Part shown: positions 1-7,628 of the stretch, in pieces | Position numbering within the stretch: the stretch's first letter is position 1 | How the letters are laid out: every line of letters begins with the position of its first letter | NCBI GenBank assembly: GCA_038222915.1 | Contig: JBBRHH010000113.1 | Location: 1-12,929, forward strand | Reading direction: 5' to 3' | Length of the DNA: 12,929 bases | From: JBBRHH01 sp038222915 | GTDB lineage: Bacteria > Planctomycetota > Phycisphaerae > Tepidisphaerales > Tepidisphaeraceae | Made by a program: the position numbers and the translations under genes | The notes under the pieces: generated by a model | Seen by the model: only the letters and a program-made list of their open reading frames with translations | Database searches by the model: none | Told to the model about the DNA's origin: nothing

Positions 1-9
1 GGCACCCCA

Positions 10-753
10 ATGGCCACCCCATTTCCCGGCTTCTCCCCAAAGATGCAGACCTTCTTTCGTCAGTTGGAAAAGAACAACGACCGCGCCTGGTTTCAGCCCC
101 GCAAGGAGATCTTCGAAGAACAAGTCCGCCGCCCAATGATCGAGCTGGTCACGCGAATCAACGAAGACCTGAAAACCTTCGCCCTCGAAAACGCCCTCGC
201 CGTCCCGGCCAAAGCAATCTACCGCATCTACCGCGACACCCGTTTCTCAAAAGACAAGACCCCCTACAAAACCCACATCGGCGCAACCTTCCCAAGAAAA
301 GGCCTCCCCAAGCACGGCGGCGCAGGCTACTACTTCGGCCTATCCCACAAGGGCGTAGACATCGCCGGCGGAATGTACATGCCCAGCCCCGAAGAACTAA
401 AAGCAGTCCGCACCGCCATGCTGCAGAATCCCAAACGTTTCCTCGATCTTGTCGGCGACAAAAAGCTGATCAAAAATGTCGGACCGCTAGTAGGCGAAAA
501 ACTCGCCCGCCCACCAAAAGGCTACGACGAACACCGCGACTCGCCAGTAGCCGAATACCTGAAGCACAAGCAGCTATATTGCTTTGCAACCCTCGATGCG
601 AAAGTAGCCATCGGCCCGAACCTCCGGCGCGAAGTCGTAGCAAGGTTCAAGGCCATGTCGCGCCTGCTGGAATGGATGAACGAAGCACTATTGGCGGCGC
701 GTTCAAGTGAGGAAGATAAGGACAAGCCCAGGCGGCCCGAACCCATGTGGTAA
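10..753 (+). CDS. DUF2461 domain-containing protein (TIGR02453 type)
   Basis: This 247-residue protein matches the DUF2461/TIGR02453 family along its whole length. It opens with a segment around FPGFSPKMQTFFRQLEKNN, which precedes the DRAWF motif at about residues 24-28. The family signature follows at about residues 71-95, with RIYRDTRFSKDKTPYKTH and then IGATFPRKG. A GGMYMPSPEEL segment lies near residues 121-131. The biochemical role of the family is not known, so none is assigned. No signal peptide or membrane segment is visible, which suggests a cytosolic protein. The start at 10 gives a normal family length. Only nine bases lie upstream in the window, so the ribosome binding site and any upstream partner cannot be judged. 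The gene converges on priA, with six bases between the two stop codons. Confidence 0.88.
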   Translation: MATPFPGFSPKMQTFFRQLEKNNDRAWFQPRKEIFEEQVRRPMIELVTRINEDLKTFALENALAVPAKAIYRIYRDTRFSKDKTPYKTHIGATFPRKGLPKHGGAGYYFGLSHKGVDIAGGMYMPSPEELKAVRTAMLQNPKRFLDLVGDKKLIKNVGPLVGEKLARPPKGYDEHRDSPVAEYLKHKQLYCFATLDAKVAIGPNLRREVVARFKAMSRLLEWMNEALLAARSSEEDKDKPRRPEPMW

Positions 754-763
754 CCCAGGTTAC
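750..763. other. Palindrome containing both convergent stop codons
   Basis: GTAACC-CA-GGTTAC is a perfect dyad with 6-bp arms. The plus-strand TAA (751-753) and the minus-strand TAA (read from 760-762) lie symmetrically in it. It is too short and lacks a T-run, so it is not a convincing intrinsic terminator. Confidence 0.5.
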
Positions 764-3138
764 AGCAGCGAAACCGGATCAACATCCACCGCAATCCGAT
801 CGCTCGTAGCAAAACCCCCGGCCTTGCGAACCCTCAGCAGTACATCCTGAAGCCGCGCCGCGCTCGGACTGTTCAGCAGAATCTGCGCCCGGTTGTAGCC
901 CGCAATACGGTTGATCGCGCAGGGCATCGGCCCCTTCATCGTCACGGCACCGCCATGCTTTGCGATGGCCTCGGCAAGCGTCGCCGCCAGATTTTGCGAC
1001 AGCGTATGCAGCTTCGCCTCCTCCTGGTCGCGCAGAATGACCCGCACCATGCGCGTGATCGGCGGCAAACCCACCTGTTGGCGCGACAAAAGCTCGGACG
1101 TGGCAAAACCGGTGAAGTCCTGGCGAATTGCCGACAGAATGGTCGGGTCTTTGGGCATGAACGTCTGGAGCACCACCCGCCCCGGCGCATCTCCGCGACC
1201 CGCCCGGCCCGCCACCTGCGTAATAAGCTGAAACGTACGCTCGGCCGCACGAAAGTCGGGCAGGCTGAGGGCTGTGTCGCCGCTGATGACACCCACCAGC
1301 GTGACATTCGGATAATCCAGCCCCTTGGCAATCATCTGCGTCCCGAGCATTACCTGCACTTCGCCGCGGGCAAATCGGCCCAGCAACGCCTCGTAGTCAC
1401 GGGCGTGGTGCATGGTGTCGCTGTCGACGCGGGCGAATTTCAAATCCGGAAATTTCTTCGCGAGTTCTTCTTCAACGCGTTGCGTGCCCAGGCCAAAGAG
1501 GCTGAGCTTCTTCCCGCAGTCAGGGCACTTCTCTGGAAGCGGATTTACGGCCAGGCAATAGTGGCAGTGAAGCTGGCCGGTGTGGACGCCTTCTTCGTTG
1601 GAGCCACCGCGAGCTTTCACGCCCGCCGAGCGATGATAGGTCATCGTGGCATCGCAGTACTTGCAGGAGATGACGTTGGTGCAGGAAGGGCAATAAACAA
1701 AATTCGAATACCCCCGGCGATTGAGCAGCAGAATTGCCTGATGCCCCTCGGCCACCGTCGCCTTGAGAAGATGCTCAAGCCGTTGCGACAGCAGATGAAC
1801 ACCTCGCCGCATCCGCATCTCCTGCTTCAGGTCGATCAGCTCAACCTCAGGCATTTTCAGCCCGCGCACGCGGTTGGGAAGCGTCAGCAGGTGATACTGT
1901 TTCGGCTGCGCAACCTCAGGCGATTGCGTTGCCGGCGTTTGCCTCTGAACGCGCCAGTAGGTTTCCAACGATGGCGTCGCCGACCCAAGCAGCACCGGAA
2001 TGCTCTCAATCTGCGCCCGCTTGATCGCAACATCGCGGGCGTGATAGCGCGGAGCGCTATCCTGCTTGTAGCTGGCTTCGTGCTCCTCGTCGACGACAAT
2101 CATTCCAAGATTCGGCAGCGGCGCGAACACAGCTGATCGCGCCCCGACGACCACATCGGCCTTGCCGGTCCAGATCTGCTGCCAGTAGCGATGCCGTTGC
2201 GACGCGCTCAGGCCGCTGTGCAGAATGGCGACGCGCTCGAAGCGAGCTGTGAACCGCTGAACGGTTTGCGGCGTCAGCGCGATTTCGGGAACCAGCACGA
2301 TGGCCTGCCGCCCCGTCTCCACGACCGCCTTAATGCATCGAAGGTAGACTTCAGTCTTGCCGGAGCCTGTTACTCCATGGAGGAGGTTGACCGAAAAACC
2401 ACTTTCCAGTCGGCTATGTAACTCATCGAAAGCCAGCTGCTGATCTTCGTTCAGCGGAAGTTCAATGCTCTCTGGGCCGCGCCCCGTGCCTAAATTCTCA
2501 GACAACGTATTGAGTGCCTCAAAGTCCGCCTCGAGTGTGATGGTGATCAGGCCAAGCCGTGCCAGTTTACGGATTGTCGGCGCTGTTGCCCCGGCCTCGT
2601 TGGCAAGTCGGACCAGATCGATGGAATGATCCGGCTCCAGAAGCAGAAGACGTGCGAGAATGGCACGACGCTTGGGGGCTTTGGTCTTTTCCAAAACCGA
2701 CTGCATTTGTTCGCGCGGCTGGGCAAGGCGGACGGCACTGACGTAATCGAGGCCGATGCGTTTTTTCACGGCCGACGGCACGACGCTCTCAATGACTGTT
2801 CCCAGCGGCGTGCAGTAATACCGGCCGATCCACCGACTCAACTCCATCAATCCGGGCGTGACCAACACCCGCTCATCATCAATCGCCATGATCGGCTTGA
2901 TAGTGGGAAAGTCACAGTCATCATGGATCGAGATCACGTATCCGTAAGCGGGCTTGTTGCGCCGACCGAGTGGAACACGCACGCGCTGGCCGACGCGCAG
3001 GGCATGAATAAACGGCCTGGGGATGGAATAGTCGAGTGTGCGGTCGAGACTGCGTTCGATCGCGACCTTGGCGAAAGGCCCCTCCGGCCGCGGCTTGGGG
3101 GCCTCGATCATCTCGGGAAACAGGGAGCTATTCAGCAT
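760..3138 (-). CDS. priA: Primosomal protein N' (replication restart helicase PriA)
   Basis: PriA is the superfamily 2 DNA helicase that recognises stalled forks and reloads the replicative helicase. With the ATG at 3138 the protein has 792 residues, somewhat longer than E. coli PriA (732). The N-terminal DNA-binding domain starts near FAKVAIERSLDRTLDY. Walker A is GVTGSGKT at residues 255-262 and the DEEH box is at 350-353. Eight cysteines follow as CPSC (from C483), CKYC, CHYC and CPDC, the two-zinc module of PriA. The C-terminal helicase lobe carries GTQMIAKGLDYPNV, SGDTALSLPDFRAAERT and the motif VI sequence QVAGRAGRG. An in-frame TTG at 3174 would add 12 residues. ATG 3138 is preferred because family homology begins only about 20 residues further in. 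Neither start has a well-placed Shine-Dalgarno sequence. The family assignment is secure; only the start is uncertain. Confidence 0.95.
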   Translation of the reverse strand: MLNSSLFPEMIEAPKPRPEGPFAKVAIERSLDRTLDYSIPRPFIHALRVGQRVRVPLGRRNKPAYGYVISIHDDCDFPTIKPIMAIDDERVLVTPGLMELSRWIGRYYCTPLGTVIESVVPSAVKKRIGLDYVSAVRLAQPREQMQSVLEKTKAPKRRAILARLLLLEPDHSIDLVRLANEAGATAPTIRKLARLGLITITLEADFEALNTLSENLGTGRGPESIELPLNEDQQLAFDELHSRLESGFSVNLLHGVTGSGKTEVYLRCIKAVVETGRQAIVLVPEIALTPQTVQRFTARFERVAILHSGLSASQRHRYWQQIWTGKADVVVGARSAVFAPLPNLGMIVVDEEHEASYKQDSAPRYHARDVAIKRAQIESIPVLLGSATPSLETYWRVQRQTPATQSPEVAQPKQYHLLTLPNRVRGLKMPEVELIDLKQEMRMRRGVHLLSQRLEHLLKATVAEGHQAILLLNRRGYSNFVYCPSCTNVISCKYCDATMTYHRSAGVKARGGSNEEGVHTGQLHCHYCLAVNPLPEKCPDCGKKLSLFGLGTQRVEEELAKKFPDLKFARVDSDTMHHARDYEALLGRFARGEVQVMLGTQMIAKGLDYPNVTLVGVISGDTALSLPDFRAAERTFQLITQVAGRAGRGDAPGRVVLQTFMPKDPTILSAIRQDFTGFATSELLSRQQVGLPPITRMVRVILRDQEEAKLHTLSQNLAATLAEAIAKHGGAVTMKGPMPCAINRIAGYNRAQILLNSPSAARLQDVLLRVRKAGGFATSDRIAVDVDPVSLL

Positions 3139-3212
3139 CGCGTCGAAGGGGCCTCCAACCCTGGTTCGTTGCAATCACCACGGTTTCGAGGAAGATGATA
3201 GCTCGTCCTGTG

Positions 3213-3241
3213 TTGTTAGGCAATAGTTAGCACGTTAAAAG
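3213..3241 (+). promoter_or_regulatory. Possible sigma-70-like promoter in the priA divergent gap
   Basis: TTGTTA (3213-3218) and TAAAAG (3236-3241) are separated by 17 bp, and each matches 4 of 6 consensus positions. Transcription would begin only a few bases before the ATG at 3254, giving a very short leader. This is a weak pattern match. Confidence 0.22.
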
Positions 3242-3253
3242 CGAGCCTCCTGC

Positions 3254-4195
3254 ATGACCAGCATGCCGACTGACTTGGCCGGGGAAACCGGCCTTCCCGA
3301 GGAGCCGGGCCACAAGCCGGTTTTGAGCGCAACCCAGCGCACCCGCGCGGTTATTCTTTTGGGCGCGCTGTTGTCGTTTGTGCTCTTCTGGTGGGCCGGC
3401 CGGATCTTCGAAATTCCAGTTCACCCCAACCACGCAGCTTCGATGCTTCAGCAGGCCTCTCCAGCGGTTGCGCTGTCGGTGACCGCCATGGTGTTGCTGG
3501 TTTCGACAGTGCTTGGAACCCTTATTGCCGGACGCATCCACTACAACTCGGGATTGCTGATCGCGACGCTTGGCCTGACGGCGCTGTCCATCCGCGGCGG
3601 CACGATGCGCGATGTGCTGCTCTGGGCAAATGGGCGCTGGCCGCAGAGGCCGGCGATCTTTCTCAAGATGATTCTGGAACTGGTCGCGCTGTTTGCCCCC
3701 ATTGCGCTGATGTGGCTCTGGCTTGATAGTTCGAAGATTTCCTGGCTGGGTAGGCCTGAAACTGAGGAAGAAAAGCACGAGCGTTCGTGGCCTCACGTGG
3801 CGGCGGCCCTCGGTGTGCAACTGGTCGTGATGGCCGCCATCATGCTTTTTCTTGCCATGTCGGATGGCAAAAAGCAGGTGCTGTTCAGTCTCATCCTTGC
3901 TGGTTTTTTCGCCACCGGAATTGCCGAAGCTCAATTTGCGCGTGCCCGCGCCGGCGCGTGGTACTGGGTGGGGCCTCTTTTGCTCGGCGTTGCCGGTTAC
4001 GTAATCGCCTACTTCCATCCCCACGACTGGGCGACCGGAAATCTGCAGGACACGTTCGCGGGCTGGGCGCGGGCATTGCCGCTGGATTATGCGAGTGCCG
4101 GCGCGGCCGGTTCGTTGCTGGGTTACTGGGTGGGAGCGGAGAATGTGGGTGTGCTGCTGGTTTTCACGGGGCGGGCGGCGGCCAGAGGCGCTTGA
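3254..4195 (+). CDS. Polytopic membrane protein of unknown function
   Basis: I do not recognise the family of this 313-residue protein. A charged, proline-containing N-terminal tail of about 30 residues precedes seven or eight hydrophobic segments. They lie at about 32-50, 72-92, 100-113 (short), 137-157, 180-200, 207-225, 235-253 and near 290-305. Polar stretches include SIRGGTMRD after the third segment and a charged loop around PETEEEKHERSW (about 168-179). These indicate an integral inner-membrane protein. No transporter signature, catalytic motif or metal-binding cluster is visible. ATG 3254 and ATG 3263 are both possible starts, and neither has a clear Shine-Dalgarno sequence. The propeller gene follows 62 bases downstream on the same strand, so co-transcription is plausible. 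A long reading frame on the opposite strand here is compositionally Arg/Gln/His-rich and is a shadow. Confidence 0.8.
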   Translation: MTSMPTDLAGETGLPEEPGHKPVLSATQRTRAVILLGALLSFVLFWWAGRIFEIPVHPNHAASMLQQASPAVALSVTAMVLLVSTVLGTLIAGRIHYNSGLLIATLGLTALSIRGGTMRDVLLWANGRWPQRPAIFLKMILELVALFAPIALMWLWLDSSKISWLGRPETEEEKHERSWPHVAAALGVQLVVMAAIMLFLAMSDGKKQVLFSLILAGFFATGIAEAQFARARAGAWYWVGPLLLGVAGYVIAYFHPHDWATGNLQDTFAGWARALPLDYASAGAAGSLLGYWVGAENVGVLLVFTGRAAARGA

Positions 4196-4246
4196 CGCAC
4201 GGGCAACCCCGGCGGATTCTTGGTGTATTCAGAATGTCACTTCACT

Positions 4247-4251
4247 AGGAG
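4247..4251 (+). promoter_or_regulatory. Ribosome binding site that fixes the start at 4258
   Basis: AGGAG ends directly against the ATG at 4252 but is six bases from the ATG at 4258. The spacing selects the second ATG, giving the N-terminus MSQPTRRTF. Confidence 0.75.
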
Positions 4252-4257
4252 ATGCAA

Positions 4258-5343
4258 ATGAGCCAACCGACTCGACGTACTTTCGTAAAGGCCGCGGCCG
4301 CGCTGAGCGCGGCGGCAGCAGGACTATCGCCATTTTACATTCGCGCTGATGACAAGACGGATTCAAAGCCGTTGATTGTCGGCAAGGGCGATCACACCTT
4401 CGAAGTCCTTGATGGCTGGGCCAAGCTGCCTGACAAGATCAAATTCGGCAACACGCACGCGGTGCAGGAGACGGCCGACGGGCGCATGATCGTCCATCAC
4501 ACGGGGCAGGAGTCTGTCTGCATATTTGATCCAGATGGAAAGTTCATCGAGTCGTGGGGCAAGGAATACGCGGGCAACGCACACGGTATGGATCTGCGCA
4601 AAGAAGAGGGCGAGGAGGTCCTTTATTTCGCGCCCACTGGAATGCACAAGACATTCAAGACCGATCTGAAGGGAAAGGTGTTGTTGGCGATGGACTACCC
4701 CAAGGACGCCAAGACGGCCGACGGGAAACAGTGCTACGCCAACGCCGGGCCGTATGTGCCGACGTTTACGGCGTTCGCACCCAACGGTGATTTCTATATC
4801 ACCGACGGCTACGGTGCGGGCTTTATCCATCGATACAACATTAAAGGCGAATACATCAGCACCTTCGGCGGCAAAGGCGACGCCGACGACAAGACCGCCT
4901 GTCCGCATGGCATCTACTGCGATACACGCAACGCCGACAAGCCCCTAATCGTGGTGGCCGACCGCGAGCATCATCGGCTTCAGTATTTCACGATGGATGG
5001 CAAACTCGATCACCTCGTGACGAATGACAAGCCGGAAGAGAACGGCAACGATACCGGCAAGTTCCGTCGGCCATGTCATTTCAGCCTGCGCGGGACCGAA
5101 CTTCTCATCCCCGATCTCAAAGGCCGGGTGACGGTGCTCGACAAGGACAACAACGTGATCGTGCAATTGGGCGACAATCCCAACGCCGGCCAGCGTGCCA
5201 ATAACGGCGTTAAGAAGGAAGATACGGTTCCGGGCGCGTTCTGCTGCCCGCATGGCGCGACCTGGGACCACAGTGGAAATATCTACGTCGCCGAGTGGCT
5301 GCCTTATGGCCGGGTGACCAAGCTCCGCCGCGTGTCTGCTTAG
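4258..5343 (+). CDS. Tat-exported NHL/six-bladed beta-propeller protein
   Basis: This 361-residue protein begins with a textbook twin-arginine signal: TRRTFVK at residues 5-11, then an alanine-rich hydrophobic stretch to about residue 24, with likely processing near IRA-DD (about residue 30). It should therefore be exported folded. The mature part is a series of NHL-like propeller blades, with repeated turns such as DPDGKFIESWG, NIKGEYISTFGGKG and DKDNNVIVQLGDN. Histidines recur at equivalent blade positions: NTHA (H67), NAHGMD (H109), CPHGI (H217), RPCHFS (H274) and CPHGAT (H332), several next to cysteines. Related propellers, such as the lyase domain of peptide-amidating enzymes, use central histidines to bind metal, so metal or cofactor binding is a reasonable inference. 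The substrate is unknown. The gene follows the membrane protein at 3254 and ends at a strong terminator. Confidence 0.85.
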   Translation: MSQPTRRTFVKAAAALSAAAAGLSPFYIRADDKTDSKPLIVGKGDHTFEVLDGWAKLPDKIKFGNTHAVQETADGRMIVHHTGQESVCIFDPDGKFIESWGKEYAGNAHGMDLRKEEGEEVLYFAPTGMHKTFKTDLKGKVLLAMDYPKDAKTADGKQCYANAGPYVPTFTAFAPNGDFYITDGYGAGFIHRYNIKGEYISTFGGKGDADDKTACPHGIYCDTRNADKPLIVVADREHHRLQYFTMDGKLDHLVTNDKPEENGNDTGKFRRPCHFSLRGTELLIPDLKGRVTVLDKDNNVIVQLGDNPNAGQRANNGVKKEDTVPGAFCCPHGATWDHSGNIYVAEWLPYGRVTKLRRVSA

Positions 5344-5367
5344 AACCAGTTTTGAAATCAAAGCGAG

Positions 5368-5396
5368 AGGGCAAGGCTTGTGCCTTGCCCTTTTGT
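5368..5396 (+). terminator. Rho-independent terminator after the propeller gene
   Basis: AGGGCAAGGC (5368-5377), loop TTGT and GCCTTGCCCT (5382-5391) form a perfect 10-bp stem, followed by a T-rich tail. On the minus strand the tail is only weakly T-rich (CTCGCTTTG), so it mainly serves the plus-strand gene while separating it from the convergent gene ending at 5405. Confidence 0.9.
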
Positions 5397-5404
5397 CTGC
5401 GCGC

Positions 5405-5881
5405 TCAGGCAACGTGGCCGGGCGCTGGGGAGGAACTCTGACCGGCCGGTGGTGGGGTTGTCTTGGCGCGCTTTGCTGGTGAAGGGAGGATGGCGCTGAT
5501 GGTGCCTGTGGTGCGCGAGAGGTCGTTGTACAGGCTTTGTACTTCTCCCTGCATTGGGTCGTCGAGCAGGTGGTGGGCGAGGGCGAGCGGGGCGGGATCT
5601 GGGAAGCTGGGGAGGCGGTGAGCTCGCACAACTTGCTTTGGGGTTGCGGTTGAATCTGGTGCCGTGTTGTGGTGGTGGAGGAGGACTGCGACCAGCGCGG
5701 TGACGGCGGCCGTGCCGAGTAGGGCCAGCAGGCGCGGGCCCATCGAAAGGCGGCGCGCGGGCTGGCGGAGTTCGGCTACCGCGGAGAATACGCGGCGGCG
5801 CATGTCTGGCGGCGGGGAAGGATCGATCGCGCGGGCCTGTTTCCGCAGGGCGGCAATCAGAGTTTCATTGGAGTTTGGCAT
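5405..5881 (-). CDS. Small single-pass membrane protein, putative anti-sigma partner
   Basis: With the ATG at 5881 the product has 158 residues. AAGG lies seven bases upstream, which favours this over an in-frame GTG at 5896. A soluble N-terminus of about 48 residues, including LIAALRKQARAIDPSPPPDM and RRRVFSAVAEL, precedes one transmembrane helix at about residues 51-68 (LLALLGTAAVTALVAVLL). A histidine triplet follows, then a proline- and alanine-rich, probably periplasmic tail. The gene lies 21 bases after the ECF sigma gene on the same strand, which is the usual place for a membrane anti-sigma factor, and the topology fits. The HxxxCxxC zinc motif of classic ZAS anti-sigma factors is absent; the protein contains no cysteine. 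The function is inferred from position and shape only, and no specific family is recognised. Confidence 0.68.
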   Translation of the reverse strand: MPNSNETLIAALRKQARAIDPSPPPDMRRRVFSAVAELRQPARRLSMGPRLLALLGTAAVTALVAVLLHHHNTAPDSTATPKQVVRAHRLPSFPDPAPLALAHHLLDDPMQGEVQSLYNDLSRTTGTISAILPSPAKRAKTTPPPAGQSSSPAPGHVA

Positions 5882-5902
5882 AGGGACACCTTTCACAATC
5901 TA

Positions 5903-6577
5903 TCATTCCGGAGAGTCGGTGGCGAGGTATTCGAGATCGGGGCTGAAGGACTGGCGAAGCACGGCGCAGGCCCGATGGATCGTAACGCTCACCCAGACGC
6001 GCGGGCGTTTCATGACTTTGGCGATGTCGCGGGCCTGGAGATCTTCGCCGAAGCGCAGCCAGAGGGCCGTGTATTGCTGTGAGGTCAGTAGTCGTTTTGC
6101 CGCCGACCAGAGTTCGGCGCCGTCAATGGGATCGGGAGTTGCGGGGGCGGCGTGGTCCTGGGCCTGTGCGAGGGAGGTTGGACGGAGTTTTTTCTTTCGG
6201 CCTATGGTTCGAAGTTCTCTTAATGCAATTGTGTACAGCCAGGTAGTGAACTGCCAGCGCGGGTTGTAGCGGTGCAGGTTGATATAGGCTTTGACGAGTG
6301 CTTCCTGCATGGCGTCTTCGGCGTCGGCTTCGGTGGCCGCGTTTTTTGCCAGGAAGCGAAAGAGGCGGCGTTCGTAGCGGATCACCAACTGGTTGAAGGC
6401 ATCGCGGGCCCCGCCGACGACGCGGCTTGCGAGGTCGGCGTCACTTAGCGCTTCGAGCGAGGATGTTGGTGAAGCGATCACGGCGTTCGAGTTTCGCCCG
6501 GGAACGGGATCAATCGATGATGCCATGCCGGCAATTTTCACTGCCGGCATGGTGAGGTTGCGATTCGTGTTGATCAT
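5903..6577 (-). CDS. ECF-type RNA polymerase sigma factor
   Basis: This is a sigma-70 family protein with only regions 2 and 4, the extracytoplasmic-function architecture. Region 2 spans about residues 45-130. It includes DADLASRVVGGARDAFNQLV, then RYERRLFRF, DAEDAMQEALVKAYINL and FTTWLYTIALRELR. Region 4 lies at about 160-210, with LTSQQYTALWLRFGEDL and RDIAKVMKR, ending in IHRACAVLRQ. The recognition helix, PRVWVSVTIHRA, departs from the common GTVKSRLHRA pattern. The ATG at 6577 overlaps the stop of the preceding gene (ATGA), which suggests translational coupling. The N-terminus before region 2 is long, and alternative ATGs at 6550 and 6526 both lie in a strong hairpin, so the start is uncertain. 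A putative anti-sigma partner follows 21 bases downstream. Confidence 0.88.
   Translation of the reverse strand: MINTNRNLTMPAVKIAGMASSIDPVPGRNSNAVIASPTSSLEALSDADLASRVVGGARDAFNQLVIRYERRLFRFLAKNAATEADAEDAMQEALVKAYINLHRYNPRWQFTTWLYTIALRELRTIGRKKKLRPTSLAQAQDHAAPATPDPIDGAELWSAAKRLLTSQQYTALWLRFGEDLQARDIAKVMKRPRVWVSVTIHRACAVLRQSFSPDLEYLATDSPE
6523..6552 (-). promoter_or_regulatory. Perfect hairpin in the sigma-gene start region
   Basis: In the mRNA, CCAUGCCGGCA and UGCCGGCAUGG form an 11-bp perfect stem closing an 8-nt loop. Each arm contains one in-frame AUG (6550 and 6526). No U-run follows, so it is not an intrinsic terminator. It could hide alternative start codons or act as an RNA-level control or processing site. 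Confidence 0.5.
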
Positions 6578-7530
6578 TTCTTGGGTTCCGCGGCTGCTTT
6601 GGCCTCGCGAGCCTTGTTCTCGGCGTCGAACTTCTTGACCGTTTCGATGATCGTCTTGGCGTCGTGCTGCAAGGCGATGTTCACCTTCGCGCCATCCACA
6701 CTGACCTTGATTCCGTGGAGTACTTCAACCGCAGTCGGCATGTCCTTGGCGCCAAGCTCGCCGAATGCCTTGATCCCGTCGAGGAGAGCCTTCAATTGCG
6801 TGCCCTGCTCTACCGTTTTGGCGGTGAGGTTGACGTTGATGCCGAGCTTGCCGTCGACTTCGCTCGCGGTTGCGAGTGCGGCCTGGGAGTTGGACAGGAG
6901 CTGGGAGACATTGGCGTCGCCCGCCTTGGCGAGATCGGCCGAGCCGTAGAGGAAAGCGCCTTTCGGGGCTTCCTTAATAAGGGCGGGTCCAGACGCCGTC
7001 TTGGCGTCGAGCACGTCGATGGCCATCTTGATGGTGGCTTCCTTGTCGCCCATCAGAATGACGTTGTCGCCGTAGATGCAGCCCATCTTGGTCTTGCCAT
7101 CGTTGGCGTCGGTCCACTTTTGGATCGTGTGCTTGTTGTAATCGGTCGCGGCGTAATCCGGGTTCTGCGCGACGGCGTTGGTGAGGAGGTCTTTGTCGAA
7201 CTTGGCGTAGACCATGACGGCGGCAACGTCTTTTTCGAACGAGGTGTTGTAGACGGTGACTCCGGTGATGTCGGTGAGGGGGTTGATGCCGATGGCGGCC
7301 TTCAACTGGGGGAGGAAGTCATCGATCGGGACATTGAGGCGGACTTCGTCGAGGATCTGGCCGTAAATGGCGGTCTTCTTCAGCGCCTCAAAGTCGAGGT
7401 GGATGTACCACTTTGCATCTGACGAAACCTCTTTGGCATTGATGGGGGCGGCGAGTGCGGTGCGCGGGATGGCGACGACCGCCAGGGCGAGGCAGGCGAC
7501 GGCGGCGAGTGATTTGCGGAATAGTTTCAT
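6574..7530 (-). CDS. Secreted protein of unknown function, first gene of the sigma operon
   Basis: The product has 318 residues from the ATG at 7530. A longer in-frame reading upstream has no family signal and is discarded. The N-terminus is a Sec-type signal peptide: KLFRKS, then the hydrophobic LAAVACLALAVVAI, then an Ala-x-Ala cleavage site near TALA-AP. The mature protein has an alpha/beta-like pattern including SDAKWYIHLDFEALKKT, ITGVTVYNTSF and GDNVILMGDKEATIKMA. A second half with SADLAKAG and GKLGINVNLTAKTVEQG may be a structural duplication. The C-terminus is a lysine- and alanine-rich helix. It vaguely resembles secreted planctomycete proteins of the DUF3352 kind, but I cannot assign a family. 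It lies 98 bases after the VWA gene and overlaps the sigma gene by ATGA, so a link to sensing or to the sigma regulon is plausible but unproven. Confidence 0.8.
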   Translation of the reverse strand: MKLFRKSLAAVACLALAVVAIPRTALAAPINAKEVSSDAKWYIHLDFEALKKTAIYGQILDEVRLNVPIDDFLPQLKAAIGINPLTDITGVTVYNTSFEKDVAAVMVYAKFDKDLLTNAVAQNPDYAATDYNKHTIQKWTDANDGKTKMGCIYGDNVILMGDKEATIKMAIDVLDAKTASGPALIKEAPKGAFLYGSADLAKAGDANVSQLLSNSQAALATASEVDGKLGINVNLTAKTVEQGTQLKALLDGIKAFGELGAKDMPTAVEVLHGIKVSVDGAKVNIALQHDAKTIIETVKKFDAENKAREAKAAAEPKK

Positions 7531-7539
7531 GGCGTTCTC

Positions 7540-7545
7540 CTGAAG
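7540..7545 (-). promoter_or_regulatory. Ribosome binding site that fixes the start at 7530
   Basis: Read on the minus strand, AGGAGA precedes ACGCC and the ATG at 7530. This strong Shine-Dalgarno sequence selects the start that opens directly into the signal peptide. Confidence 0.8.
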
Positions 7546-7628
7546 GGGGTTTGTGTTCAGTTGCGAATAGCCTCTGATTTCATGGTGGTATATGGTGCGG
7601 TTAGGGGGACTGTTACAAGAACTCTCGA

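Noticed and set aside
955..2136. 393-residue plus-strand reading frame opposite priA
   Set aside because: It is an antisense shadow of a secure helicase gene, with a His/Arg/Leu-rich composition and no family resemblance.
3227..4024. 265-residue minus-strand reading frame opposite the membrane protein
   Set aside because: It is rich in Arg, Gln, His and Gly with no hydrophobic core, and the plus strand gives clean membrane helices.
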